A DNA stretch of 64,000 bases from MFD04580-c1 sp963702995 (lineage in GTDB: Bacteria > Planctomycetota > Phycisphaerae > Tepidisphaerales > Tepidisphaeraceae), in assembly GCA_963702995.1 (NCBI GenBank), contig OY969783.1:2232001-2296000 (forward strand). The letters run 5' to 3'. Under the pieces are notes generated by a model. It had not been told where the DNA came from and ran no database searches. It was given only the letters and a program-made list of their open reading frames with translations. The position numbers and the translations under genes were made by a program. Below, one piece after another: positions 24,387 through 33,606 of the stretch (position 1 is the stretch's first letter; each line of letters starts with the position of its first letter).

Positions 24387-25404
24387 TTACATCTCCACGA
24401 CCGCCTTGATCACGCCGGTCTCGGGCCGCGTGTACGACTCGAACACGTCCGCCATCTGGTCGAACGGCGTCCGGTGCGTGATCCAGGGTTTGGTGTCGAT
24501 TTTCCCGGTCTCGATCAGCGAGATGATCCGCGTGAAGTCGCGCGGCAACGCGTTGCGGCTGCAGAGCAGCGTCCCTTCGGGGCGGTGGAAGACGGGGTGC
24601 TTGAAGACAACTTCCTTCGTGGTGATCCCCACATAGACAAGCCGCCCGGTCGGGGCGACATAGCCGAAGGCGTTCGACATCGACACGTTGCTTCCGGTCG
24701 CGTCGATCACCACATCCGGCAGGCTGCCGTCCGTAACGGTGCGGAGGTCTTCCTCGATCTTCTCGCCCGCCATGATCGTCTCGTCTACGCCCATGACCTT
24801 CTTGCAGAACTCCAGCCGCTGGGCGTTGACGTCCATCACGATCACCTTCGCCCCTGTCAGCCGCGCGAAGACGATGGCGGACAGCCCGATTGGGCCGGCC
24901 CCGATGACCAGGCAGTTCTCTCCCGCGACCAGCGCGGGGCGATCGACCGCGTGACACCCGATCGCCAGCGTCTCAACCAGGGCGAGTTGGTCATACGTCA
25001 GCGAGCCCGAGGGGTGCAGCTTCTTCGCGGGCAGGATGAACCGCTCGCGAAGGCCGCCGTCCGTCATCACGCCGAGGACCTTGAGCTTCGCGCAGCAGTT
25101 GCTCGCCCCTTTGCGGCAGGCGTGGCAGTCGCCGCAGTTCATGTAGGGCTCGATCGAGCAGCGATCCCCGGGCTTTATGTTGGCGACGCCGGCGCCCACC
25201 TCAAGCACCTCGACCCCCAGTTCGTGGCCCGGGATGCGCGGGTAGATGAAGAAGGGCATCTTGCCGAGGTAGCCGCTGAAGATCGGTGCCGCAGATGCCG
25301 ACGCGGTGGACGCGGACGAGCGCCTCCCCGGCCGCCGGCATCCCCGGCTCGGGGATGTCCAGACGTTCGAACTGGCCCGGCTGCTGAAGACGAATGGCTT
25401 TCAT
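24387..25404 (-). CDS. Zinc-dependent alcohol/polyol dehydrogenase, frameshifted in this sequence
   Basis: MDR family, about 339 residues. The N-terminal 40 residues (start ATG 25404, KAIRLQQPGQFERLDIPEPG, then VGICGTD with the catalytic Cys) lie in one frame; after a one-base shift near 25281 the second frame gives FSGYLGKMPFFIYPRIPGHELGVEV, with the catalytic GHE. The structural zinc motif is CGDCHACRKGASNCC, followed by the Rossmann motif VIGAGPIGLSAI. It oxidises a secondary hydroxyl of a sugar acid or polyol. The operon context fits the sugar cluster. Confidence 0.9.
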
Positions 25405-25872
25405 GGTTGGTTTCCTATCGGTCGAGTCATAGCAGCGCGCCGCGGCGCTGTCCAACGACCCACGGTCCGCCCGCCCGGTGTGACGCGGAATCGCAATACG
25501 GATCACCGAATGCCGTTAAAACGAAATCATTGATGTCGTTTGCCTTGACCCCCGCCTGACCCGATGCGGTTGAGCGGCATCGCGGTCACGCCGAGTGCCA
25601 TGTCCTACGCTCGCGTGGGCATGCTCTCCCGCACCTTCGAGCACGGCCCCCGAGTGAGGATGCTGCACGCCACAGAATCCGTTTTGAACAGAGGATGGCC
25701 ACACGCTTGGACCCGCTCGTCCCACGGTCGCTTGTGCCGCATCCCCCGGAGTGATACATACCGTCTGGGTCGCCGCGCCGCACGCGGAGGGTGCAATTGA
25801 TCAACCCGTCCAGATGGGGAGCGACGACGACTTCGGCGGCCCAGCGCCCTTCGACAACTTCCGCGAGCCTCC
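25405..25872. other. Divergent intergenic region with a dispersed repeat
   Basis: Open frames here have no recognisable content. The region holds the palindromic repeat at 25590-25640 and must contain the promoters of the minus-strand dehydrogenase and the plus-strand membrane protein. Confidence 0.5.
25590..25640. repeat. Dispersed repeat with palindromic core, copy 2
   Basis: Matches 1391-1440 (shared GTGCC, TACGCTCGCGTGG or CCACGCTTGCGTGG, ATGCTCT, TTCGA). The core CGC-TCGC-GTG remains complementary. Confidence 0.6.
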
Positions 25873-26451
25873 ATGCAGCCGAGCCCCGATCCTTCGCCGG
25901 CCAAACCCTTCAACGGAAAGGCTACGCCGCCGGAGACGTCGGAACCGGCGGCCGCCGCCGCAGCCCCCGAGGTGGCCCGCGCCGCGGCTCTGGCGACGTT
26001 TGAAACAAATGCCCCAGCCTCGTTTGACTATGTCGATTCGCCCGTCACGCGGCGGCGACGATTTACGGTTCATCTGACGATCGTTATCACGGTTCTGTTC
26101 GTGATCGGGATCTCGGGCCAGATCTGGCAGCGGTGGTCGAGCGTGCGGCTGCCGACGTCGTTCATCGGCTGCGTCGGCGACGAGAGCACGGACGGTGCCG
26201 AGCTGACGGTGAGCCCGCTGTCTGATCGGTCCGCAATGACGACGGCCACCCTCTCGGCGGAGAACAACTACGTCGGCCACGTGTTGGTGGAGCCGGGCGT
26301 CTATCGGGTCAAGGTGACACATAAAGGGCACCTGCTCCGCGAGGCGCAACTTCCTGTGTTACACATGCGCGGCGTTTATCTTTCGATCGTCGGCACGCCC
26401 TCCGCCGCCACCCGGCCGACGACGGCCGCCGCCACCCCCGGCGACCCGTGA
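25873..26451 (+). CDS. Membrane-anchored hypothetical protein
   Basis: 192 residues. A Pro/Ala-rich cytoplasmic N-terminus (1-60) leads to one membrane helix around 66-86 (VHLTIVITVLFVIGISG). The exterior part carries a small beta domain (ATLSAENNYVGHVLVEPGVYRVKVTHKG), a pattern like PEGA or carboxypeptidase-regulatory domains that decorate the outside of the membrane. A Thr/Ala/Pro-rich tail ends it. ATG at 25873. It precedes the dehydrogenase gene by about 100 bases on the same strand. The function is unknown. Confidence 0.7.
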   Translation: MQPSPDPSPAKPFNGKATPPETSEPAAAAAAPEVARAAALATFETNAPASFDYVDSPVTRRRRFTVHLTIVITVLFVIGISGQIWQRWSSVRLPTSFIGCVGDESTDGAELTVSPLSDRSAMTTATLSAENNYVGHVLVEPGVYRVKVTHKGHLLREAQLPVLHMRGVYLSIVGTPSAATRPTTAAATPGDP

Positions 26452-26553
26452 CCGGCGTCACCGATCACGGGCGTCGCCAATCCCGGCGTGTCACCCGCGA
26501 TCGCCCCTCGTGTTTTTCTGTCCAGCCGACCCTTTTCGACCCATCGAGTAGCC

Positions 26554-27555
26554 ATGACCGATCTTCCCTCTTCAGTGCAGTCCGACGAAGATGCTTCGAC
26601 GAAGGATCGCATCGTCCTCGTCACCGAAGGGTCTGACGCAACCCCCCTTCAGTGGCTTCGCGAGCGAGCTCACGTCATAGAGGCCGGCTTCGGCACGCCG
26701 GCGTTCGACGAACAGATTGGGCGAGCGGAGGGGATGGTCGTCAGGACCTACACTCGAGTGAACGAGGCCATGCTCGCGCGGGCGCCGCACCTTAAGGTCG
26801 TGGGCCGCGGCGGGGTGGGGCTGGAGAACATCGACGTCGAGGCCTGCCGCCGCCGCGGCGTGCAGGTCGTCTATACGCCGGACGCGAACACCTGGGCGGT
26901 CGGCGATTTCGTCATCGGCTACATGCTGCAACTGCTGCGGCCGTGGGCTTTTTTCCGCGACCAAGCCTACGAGCCGCGCGAGTTCAAACGCGTCCGCGAC
27001 ACCGTGCGCGGCCGCCAACTGAATGAGCTCACGCTGGGCATCCTGGGGATGGGCCGCGTCGGCCGGCGGCTGGGGCACATCGCCGTCAACGGGTTCGGCA
27101 TGAAGGTCATCTACAACGACCTGGTCGATTTCGCGGCGGCCGGCAACCCCCCGCCCTTCCCCGCGACGCCGGTCAGCAAAGAGACGCTCTTCCGCGAGTC
27201 GGACGCCTTAAGCCTCCACGTGACGATGCTCCCCGGCAACCATCATTTGGTCGGGGTCGAGCAACTGGCGCTGATGAAGCCCTCGGCAATCCTGATCAAC
27301 ACCAGCCGCGGTGAAGTGCTCGACGCGGCCGCCCTGTCCGAAGCGCTCCGAAACAAGCGCCTCGCCGGCGCCGCGATCGACGTCTTCGACCCCGAGCCCC
27401 CCAAGCCCGACTTCCCGCTCCTCGGCCTGGAAAACGCCCTCCTCACCCCCCACCTCGCGGCGCGCACCTACACCGCCATCGAGAACATGAGCTGGGTCGT
27501 CCGCGACATCGTCGAAGTGCTAAAGGGGAACGCGCCGAAATACCCGGCCCCGTGA
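26554..27555 (+). CDS. D-isomer 2-hydroxyacid dehydrogenase (phosphoglycerate dehydrogenase/CtBP-like)
   Basis: About 333 residues. The catalytic and NAD domains are complete: VVGRGGVGLENIDVEACRRRGV, the nucleotide-binding GILGMGRVGRRLG, substrate-binding Arg in INTSRGEVLDAAAL, Glu in AAIDVFDPEPP, and the catalytic His in LTPHLAARTYTAI. No C-terminal ACT domain is present, so it is not the regulated SerA form. It reduces a 2-keto acid or oxidises 3-phosphoglycerate; the CtBP-like spacing suggests the first. ATG at 26554 is chosen, since the longer frame reads through the gap after the previous gene. Confidence 0.92.
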   Translation: MTDLPSSVQSDEDASTKDRIVLVTEGSDATPLQWLRERAHVIEAGFGTPAFDEQIGRAEGMVVRTYTRVNEAMLARAPHLKVVGRGGVGLENIDVEACRRRGVQVVYTPDANTWAVGDFVIGYMLQLLRPWAFFRDQAYEPREFKRVRDTVRGRQLNELTLGILGMGRVGRRLGHIAVNGFGMKVIYNDLVDFAAAGNPPPFPATPVSKETLFRESDALSLHVTMLPGNHHLVGVEQLALMKPSAILINTSRGEVLDAAALSEALRNKRLAGAAIDVFDPEPPKPDFPLLGLENALLTPHLAARTYTAIENMSWVVRDIVEVLKGNAPKYPAP

Positions 27556-27565
27556 GGCATGGGGG

Positions 27566-27614
27566 AAATGCTGAATGCTGAATGCTGAATGCTGAATGCT
27601 GAATGCTGAATGCT
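27566..27614 (+). repeat. Heptamer tandem array, seven copies of (G)AATGCT
   Basis: Seven units of GAATGCT (first unit AAATGCT) begin ten bases after the dehydrogenase stop. An inverted array lies at 27724-27765. A 12-bp direct repeat (GGGTCAGACCGT) is at 27683-27706 between them. Confidence 0.95.
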
Positions 27615-27633
27615 GAACGGAAGAGAAGAAATA

Positions 27634-27669
27634 ATTGCCACAGATGAAGGCAGGATGGACACGGATAAG
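27634..27669 (+). repeat. Dispersed 36-bp repeat, copy 1
   Basis: Matches the reverse complement of 51598-51633 at 34 of 36 positions; core CCACAGATGAAGGCAGGATG. Lies in the convergent gap between the hydroxyacid dehydrogenase and HDOD-GGDEF genes. Confidence 0.9.
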
Positions 27670-27723
27670 TCCGGGAACACGCGGGTCAGACCGTGGGTCA
27701 GACCGTTATCGTTCTCAGCCTTC

Positions 27724-27765
27724 AGCCTTCAGCATTCAGCATTCAGCATTCAGCATTCAGCATTT
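27724..27765 (-). repeat. Inverted heptamer array, six units of AGCATTC
   Basis: Six units (first AGCCTTC, last AGCATTT), the reverse complement of the array at 27566-27614. The two arrays can pair over about 40 bases around a 110-nt loop. The last unit overlaps the stop of the HDOD-GGDEF gene. Confidence 0.92.
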
Positions 27766-29323
27766 CCCCTTCTCCGCCTCAAGCCGCAGGCGCCTGTTTG
27801 CTAAGGGCGAAGACTCGGACGCAGTTGCGCCCGCGCGTTTGGCGGCATAGACGGCTAGGTCGGCCGCTTTGAGCAGATGGGCCGGTTCTCGGAAGGGGCA
27901 GCCGAGTGGGCCGCCCGGCTCCAGGCTCGCCACGCCGATGCTCACCGTCACCGGCAGTGACAACTCCCCAAGCGATAGGGGGCGGCCGGCGATCATCTTG
28001 CGGACGTTCTCGGCGATCGCCGCGGCCGCGGGCCGAGCCGTCCCGGGGAGCACGATCGCCAGTTCCTCGCCGCCGTATCGGGCGACCAGGTCCTGCGCGG
28101 GCGCTGTTTGAGACGAGCCGCGAAATGGACTTCAGCGCCTTGTCCCCCGCCGGGTGGCCGTGACGATCGTTGACGGCCTTGAACTTATCCACGTCGATCA
28201 TCAGCAGCGACATCGGGCGGCCGAGCCGTATCGCGTCGGCGAACAGCTCTGCAAACGACATGTCAAACCGCGCGCGGTTCGCCAGCCCGGTCAATCCGTC
28301 GGTTGTCGCCTGCACCTTGAGCTGCTCGTTCTGCTGCACCAGCGACATCGCCTGCTGCTGGAGGGACGTCGCCTGCTCCTTGAACTCGGTCACCTGCTGC
28401 TGGCTCCGAAGCGTCAGCTCCACGAGCGTCTCGTTCGCTTTTTTCAGGATCGCCTCAAAATCGCCGGCGGGCCCGATCGGGATCTCGAAAAGGCTCGCGA
28501 CCTCATGCGTCCGCCTGCCGATCTCGTCGAGCAGGTCATCGGCTTCGGCGGCGGACATGCCGTGGTATGTGTGTGCGAGCTTGCGCACGTGGGTGATCGC
28601 CTCGGCCGCCAGCGCGTCAACGTAGACGTCGGCGCAGCGGCCGCTCAAATGGACGACTTCGGTCAGGCGTCGAAGCGGAGGGTCGGCCACCTGCTCGGGA
28701 GCGTGGTGATAGGCGATGGGCATCAACAGCAGAGGCGGCAGCTTCCATTGCCCCGCGAGCAGCCCGCCCGCCTCGGCGTGATTCAAGCCGAGGGCGGCCG
28801 CCTCGACGCCGGCGAGCTGTTCGTGCGTGGACGCCCGGGCATGAACCTCGCCGTAGGCCTCGCCCAGCACCTGATCGAGCACGAGCATGCCGATGTCTTT
28901 GAGCAGCGCCGCGAGGAACGCCTCTTCCTGCTGCACCAGGCTGATTTTCGCGGCGATCGAGCGGGCGGCGGTCGCGCTGTAGATGCTTCGCTTCCAGTAG
29001 GTCAGGTGCTGGAACCCCTTGCCGCGGTTCTTGGACAGGTTGGAGACGAGCGAGAAGCCCAGGACCAGGGTCTTCACCGACTGCAGCCCCAGGATCACCA
29101 GGGCATGGCTGATCGTGCTGACGGCGTTGCTGCGGGCGTAGAAGCTGGAGTTGACGGTCCGGAGGATTTTGCCGGCGAGGGCGGGGTCTTTGGAGATCGT
29201 TTTGGCGATGACCGTGATGTCCACGTCGGGGCGCTGGGCGAGGTCCAGCACCTCCATGGCAATGGCCGGCAGCGACGGCAGGTTCGGACAGAGCCGAATT
29301 CGCTCGGCGAGCTGCTGGTTCAT
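27757..29323 (-). CDS. HDOD-GGDEF signalling protein (diguanylate cyclase), frameshifted in this sequence
   Basis: About 520 residues. N-terminal HDOD domain (residues 10-210): LPSLPAIAMEVLDLAQRPDVD, DPALAGKILRTVNSSFY, LKDIGMLVLDQVL. A Gln-rich coiled coil follows (QQQVTEFKEQATSLQQQA), then a GGDEF domain: TDGLTGLANRARFD, MIDVDKFKAVNDRHGHPAGD, and, after a frame change near 28102, VARYGGEELAIVLP with an intact GGEEL active site. It should make cyclic di-GMP. No RxxD inhibitory site is clear. Start ATG 29323. It converges on the dehydrogenase gene through the heptamer arrays. Confidence 0.9.
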
Positions 29324-29835
29324 GAACGGTTCTCGGTCAACGTCCCACTCCGCGGCCCGGGGCACGTCGAGACGGAGACCGCCCTCGTCCCCGGGTTGGC
29401 CGACCCGTTGAACTATCGTCCCACCTCATCGCCGACTTTGGGCGATCCCACCGGTTCGATTTGAGCAGGATTGCGTAACAATCAGGTGAGATGGGCGAGT
29501 CTTCGATGCTGAGGTGGGCTGTTCAATTGGTTATCGGCCGCGGAAGTGACATTGCGGTCCCGCTCTGTCGCAGCGGGGCCGTACACGATCACACGCGGAG
29601 GGAGACTGGCCAATCGGTTACGCCTTCGAAATTACAGCGATGAACAACCGTAAAGCTTGCGAACACGGGAAATCCGGAGGACAAAATCTCTAGGAAACTG
29701 AAAAGAAGCCGAAACGGAAAACGGCGCAGTCAATTGCATCCGGTTTCTTTTTTCCCCTTGCTCATTCCGTCGGATTTCGTGCTTCGAATTTCGACATTTT
29801 CGGTGACGCCGCCGTACCTGGCGAGCGCTTTAGTC
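29324..29835. other. Intergenic region with dispersed repeat, no gene
   Basis: Between zwf (ends 29836, minus) and the HDOD-GGDEF start. It contains the 125-bp repeat at 29645-29769 and the segment GGATTTCGTGCTTCGAATTT at 29773-29792, which is the inverse of a block in the same repeat family. No start codon with a plausible protein was found. Confidence 0.5.
29645..29769. repeat. Dispersed 125-bp intergenic repeat, copy 2
   Basis: Aligns with 22882-23010. Copy 2 is followed at 29773-29792 by the inverse of the GAAATCCGAAGCACGAAATC block of copy 1. Confidence 0.8.
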
Positions 29836-31428
29836 TTAGATCGAGCAGGCGATAATCGGCTCGGCCTCTCCGTCGGCGTTCTGGCTCCAGCGGCGGCCGT
29901 CCAGCTCGATCAGGTCCATCGCCTTTTTCGGGCGCCAGGTGCCGGGGGCGTATTCTTCCGGGAAGGCCTCGCTCTTCGCCCAGGCCTGTTCGATCGGGTC
30001 GATCACCTGCCACGCGGCTTCGGCCTCGTCGCCGCGGATGAAAAGGGTCTGCTCGCCGCCGATCGCATCGTGGATCAGTCGCTCGTAGGCTTCGGGCGGC
30101 TCGACGTTGAACGCGGTCTTGTAGAGGAAGTCGAGCGCCACCGACTTGATGTTCATTTCGCTGCCGGGGACCTTGCCGTTGAGCCGCCAACTGATCCCCT
30201 CTTCCGGCTGGACGCGAATGATGAGGTCATTGGGGTAGACCGCCGATGTGGCCTGCTTGCGGAACAGCGTCAGCGGGGGCGAGCGGAAGCGGACGACGAC
30301 CTCGCTCAACTTTGACGGCAGGCACTTGCCGGTGCGGATGTAGAACGGCATTCCGCTCCAGCGCCAGTTGTCGATATAGAGCTTGACGGCCGCGAACGTC
30401 TCGGTGCGGGTGGTCTCGATCTTTTCCTTCTTGGCCGCTTCGCGATACCCCGGGGTCGGGACTTTCTTCCCTTTGTTCTCGTACTCGCCCGCGCCGTATT
30501 GGCCGCGAACAGCGAAATCGTCAACTCGGCTCGGGCGGATCGGCCGCACCGATTTGAACACCTTCACCTTCTCATCCCGGATGCTCTGTTCGTCCAGCGC
30601 CACCGGCGGCTCCATCGCCACCAGCGCCATGAGCTGGAAGATGTGGTTCTGGATCATGTCGCGCGTCGCGCCGCTCTTGTCGTAGTACCCGATGCGGCCG
30701 TCCGAGCTCAGCGTCTCGCTCACCGTGATCTGGACATGGTCGATGTACTTGTAGTTCCAGATCGGCTCGAAGATCGAGTTTGCAAACCGCATCACAAGGA
30801 GGTTCTGGACCGTTTCCTTCCCAAGGTAGTGATCGATGCGGAAGATCTGGTTCTCGGCCCAATACTTGTGGAGAAGCTGGTTCAGCGCCTTGGCGCTGGC
30901 CAGGTCGTGGCCGAACGGCTTTTCGATGATCAGCCGGTTCCATCCGCGGCCGTTCTCTTTGGCCTGCTCGCGCTCCCCGAGCCGCTGGATGATCCCCGTG
31001 AACGCGTCGGGCGGTGTAGAGATGTAAAAGAGGCGGTTCCCGTCGGTCTGGTGCGATTTGTCCAACTCGGCGAGGCGGTTCGCCAGCCGGTCCTGGTCGT
31101 CTGCCGAGTCGTAAGCGCCGGCGACGTAAAAGATGTTCTGTTCCAGGCGCTTCCACACCTCGAGATCGATCGGCTTTTTTCGAGCGTTCTTTTCGATCGC
31201 TTCCCGGCAGTCCTTTCGATACTGCGCATCGTCCAGCGGGACGCGCGTCTCCTGGCCGTCAGGCCCTTTGATCTTCTTTTCTTTGGAGCGGGCGTAGCCG
31301 ACCAGGACAAACTTCTCGGCCAGAAGGCCTTCGCTGGCCATCTCGTAAATCGCGGGCACGAGCTTCAGCGCGGCCAGATCGCCGCTGGCGCCATAAATAA
31401 CGATCGCACAAGGAGCAGCCGAAGCCAT
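29836..31428 (-). CDS. zwf: Glucose-6-phosphate 1-dehydrogenase
   Basis: First enzyme of the oxidative pentose phosphate pathway; makes 6-phosphogluconolactone and NADPH. About 530 residues. The NADP-binding motif GASGDLAALKLVPAIY replaces the usual GASGDLxxRKL; the active site RIDHYLGKETVQNLLVMRF is intact, and the EKPFGHD block is present. The C-terminal domain (GMPFYIRTGKCLP, RLIHDAIGGEQTLF) is normal. ATG at 31428. No pgl or gnd follows; it is transcribed alone. The C-terminus (ADGEAEPIIACSI) is slightly longer than in enterics. Confidence 0.95.
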   Translation of the reverse strand: MASAAPCAIVIYGASGDLAALKLVPAIYEMASEGLLAEKFVLVGYARSKEKKIKGPDGQETRVPLDDAQYRKDCREAIEKNARKKPIDLEVWKRLEQNIFYVAGAYDSADDQDRLANRLAELDKSHQTDGNRLFYISTPPDAFTGIIQRLGEREQAKENGRGWNRLIIEKPFGHDLASAKALNQLLHKYWAENQIFRIDHYLGKETVQNLLVMRFANSIFEPIWNYKYIDHVQITVSETLSSDGRIGYYDKSGATRDMIQNHIFQLMALVAMEPPVALDEQSIRDEKVKVFKSVRPIRPSRVDDFAVRGQYGAGEYENKGKKVPTPGYREAAKKEKIETTRTETFAAVKLYIDNWRWSGMPFYIRTGKCLPSKLSEVVVRFRSPPLTLFRKQATSAVYPNDLIIRVQPEEGISWRLNGKVPGSEMNIKSVALDFLYKTAFNVEPPEAYERLIHDAIGGEQTLFIRGDEAEAAWQVIDPIEQAWAKSEAFPEEYAPGTWRPKKAMDLIELDGRRWSQNADGEAEPIIACSI

Positions 31429-31628
31429 AACGCCATCCCTTCAAGTCGTGACCGGCGCGCCTTCGCGGGGACCTTCCCGCGGCGGGCCGTAAAGCCCCCG
31501 CGGCCCGATTCGCCACCCGCGGCCGCCTGCGAAGGGCAACGTTACTCGGGAGGGACTGAAATGCAATTGATTGCGGGTTCCCCCCTGCGGGGCGCGCACG
31601 GGAGGCCCCGGAACAGCGCCACGAACTC

Positions 31629-31715
31629 GGTCCCGTCCCAGCCTCCCGTGCGGACATGCCGACTCGAACGACACGCGATACGAGCATGGTCCGCACGGGA
31701 GCCGGGACGGGTCGG
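31629..31715. repeat. Imperfect 25-bp inverted repeat
   Basis: 31629-31655 is the reverse complement of 31689-31715 apart from about four positions (shared GTCCGCACGGGAG and GGGACGGG). A third related block, GCGCACGGGAGG, is at about 31597-31608. Confidence 0.7.
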
Positions 31716-31812
31716 TAATCGTCACGCCAGCCGATGGATTCCGTACGAACCCTACGCCCCAGGAGTCCCCCGGCACACGGCCCGCGGGACCGAGCGGAGG
31801 CACCCCGTTTTG

Positions 31813-31838
31813 GCAGGCGCATTCCGTGTGCCGTCCGC
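31813..31838 (+). repeat. Dispersed 26-bp repeat (CCGTGTGCCGTCCGC family), copy 1
   Basis: Matches 43790-43815 at 24 of 26 positions. A fragment of the inverse (GGCACACGG) lies about 40 bases to the left. Confidence 0.85.
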
Positions 31839-31922
31839 GGGTCTCCAGCGACGCCGCAATTTCGGTGGAACGGCCCAGTGTGCGGCCAGACACTTTGACG
31901 TGACTGTGCAGCCCAAATGGTC

Positions 31923-31974
31923 GCGGCGAGGTAACCAGTGCATGGTCTTTCGCCCGCACTGGTCACCTCGCCGC
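31923..31974 (-). terminator. 19-bp stem hairpin downstream of a small membrane protein gene
   Basis: 31923-31941 pairs with 31956-31974, one mismatch in 19, with a 14-nt loop. It begins 26 bases after the stop of the minus-strand gene at 32000-32299. No T-run follows, so it may stabilise the 3' end rather than terminate by itself. Confidence 0.5.
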
Positions 31975-31999
31975 AGGGTTTCGAGATAGCGACTGCTCG

Positions 32000-32299
32000 T
32001 CAAATAACGCCGCGGCCGACGCGATGACCCACGGAGCCGCCATTCGTCTCCCGCGTCGCCACCACAGGGCCCGGGCTGGCTGGGGCGGGACCCGAAAGGA
32101 CCTGGCCTCCACTCCCCGCCTCGCGGGCCGCGCCTTGGCTTGCACCCTGCTGGCCCGAGCCCTGGCCCATTCGCGCCGGCTGGCTTCGCTCATCGCCCTG
32201 CCGAGCACCCTTCATGTCAACGCTCAACGCCCCGCGGACGAATTCGTAAAGGGCGTAGCCGAGCAGACCATACGCCGCCAGCTTCATGATCCTGAACAT
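32000..32299 (-). CDS. Small membrane-anchored protein with Gly/Ser/Gln-rich tail
   Basis: About 99 residues. Start ATG 32299: one membrane helix near 5-22 (MKLAAYGLLGYALYEFVRGAL), after which everything is disordered: a charged MKGARQGDERSQPARM stretch and a Gly/Gln/Ser-rich tail. The motif YGLLGYALYEFVRG is characteristic enough to suggest a conserved family of small planctomycete proteins, but I cannot name it. The divergent neighbour is the M29 aminopeptidase. Confidence 0.65.
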   Translation of the reverse strand: MFRIMKLAAYGLLGYALYEFVRGALSVDMKGARQGDERSQPARMGQGSGQQGASQGAAREAGSGGQVLSGPAPASPGPVVATRETNGGSVGHRVGRGVI

Positions 32300-32463
32300 G
32301 CGGACCTCCTCAATTGTTCCGGTTCCGGGTTGGACGATCGCCGAACGCCTGCCACAATGCGATTCTGTTTCCGATCGGGCATCGTCGTCTTCGGGGGTTT
32401 GAGCAAAGGGCATGCCTGATAAGGCCGGTGACAGGCGCCTCCGCCGGCGCTATGATCCGCCCC

Positions 32464-33606
32464 ATGCGAGACCCCCGCCTCGAAAAGCTGGCCGACGTCA
32501 TCGTGAACTACAGCGCCGCCGTGACGGCGGATCAACTCGTCCGCATCAACAGCCCGGTCGTGGCGATCCCGCTCCAGATTGAAATCTATCGCAAGGTGGT
32601 GGCCGCCGGCGCCCACCCGCTGGTCCGCACCTCGCCCGACGCCCTGGCCGAGATCTTCCTTAAGGGCGCATCCGAGACGCAGCTTCAGTACGTCAACCCG
32701 GTCGCTCTGTACGAGATCGAGAACATCGACGTGTCGATCGGCATCTGGGCCGACGACAACACCAAGAGCCTGACCAATGTTGACCCCAAGAAGATGGGCC
32801 TGTCCCAAAAGGCGCGCAAGCCGCTCATGGACGTCTTCATGAAGCGGGCCGCCACCGGCAACCTGAAGTGGTGCGGGACGCAGTTCCCCTGCCAGGCCTC
32901 GGCGCAGGATGCGGAAATGAGCCTCGCGGAGTACGAAGACTTCGTCTTCAACGCCGGCCTGCTCGACCAGCCCGACCCGGTCGCCGCGTGGCGGGCCGTC
33001 AGTGAGCGGCAGCAGCGCCTGGCCGACCTTCTCAATGAGAAGTGCGCCGTCGGCAAGGGCGACTATCGGGTTGTCGCCGCCAACGGCACGGACGTTCGCC
33101 TGAGCGTCGCCGGAATGAAATGGGTGAATTGCGACGGGCACGAAAATTTCCCGGACGGTGAAGTCTTCAGCGGCCCGGTGCTGCAAAGCGTGAATGGGAC
33201 GATCCATTTCAGCTTCCCGGCCGTCCATCACGGCCGCGAGGTTGAAGACGTGCGGCTGACGTTCCGGGATGGCAAGGTCGTGGATGCCTCGGCGTCCAAG
33301 GGACAGGACTTCCTCTACTCGATGCTCGACACCGACGCCGGCAGCCGCCACCTCGGCGAGTGCGCGATCGGGACCAATTACGACATCAAGCGTTTCACGC
33401 GGAACACGCTCTTCGACGAAAAGATTGGCGGGACGACCCACTTCGCCCTGGGCGCGGGGTACCCCGAGACCGGCAACAGCAACGACAGCGGCCTGCACTG
33501 GGATATGGTGGTTGACCTTCGCCCCGGCGGCTACATCGAGTTCGAAGGGGAGAAGATCAGCATCGACGGCAAATTCACGCGGCCGGGCTTCCCAGGCTTG
33601 TCGTGA
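32464..33606 (+). CDS. M29-family aminopeptidase (aminopeptidase T/AmpS)
   Basis: About 380 residues. The M29 pattern is clear: VIVNYSAAVTADQLVRI at the N-terminus, TDVRLSVAGMKWVNCDGHENFPDGEVFSGP, the Glu-based metal site region, HLGECAIGTNYDIKRFTRNTLFDEKIGGTTHFALGAGYPETGN, and LHWDMVVDL. It is a broad-specificity, cobalt- or zinc-dependent exopeptidase of the cytoplasm. The start ATG at 32464 gives the typical N-terminus RDPRLEKLAD; ATG at 32452 (four codons upstream) is an alternative. Its end overlaps the 3' end of the minus-strand gene that follows. Confidence 0.94.
   Translation: MRDPRLEKLADVIVNYSAAVTADQLVRINSPVVAIPLQIEIYRKVVAAGAHPLVRTSPDALAEIFLKGASETQLQYVNPVALYEIENIDVSIGIWADDNTKSLTNVDPKKMGLSQKARKPLMDVFMKRAATGNLKWCGTQFPCQASAQDAEMSLAEYEDFVFNAGLLDQPDPVAAWRAVSERQQRLADLLNEKCAVGKGDYRVVAANGTDVRLSVAGMKWVNCDGHENFPDGEVFSGPVLQSVNGTIHFSFPAVHHGREVEDVRLTFRDGKVVDASASKGQDFLYSMLDTDAGSRHLGECAIGTNYDIKRFTRNTLFDEKIGGTTHFALGAGYPETGNSNDSGLHWDMVVDLRPGGYIEFEGEKISIDGKFTRPGFPGLS

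Larger units (their letters stand above)
31429..31999. other. 570-bp intergenic region rich in inverted repeats
   Basis: No gene is supported. It contains an inverted repeat (31629-31655 with 31689-31715), a dispersed repeat copy (31813-31838) and a long hairpin (31923-31974). The zwf promoter must lie at its left end. Confidence 0.6.

Noticed and set aside
27566..27765. CRISPR-like repeat array
   Set aside because: The units are seven bases and directly adjacent, with no spacers, and no cas genes exist nearby.
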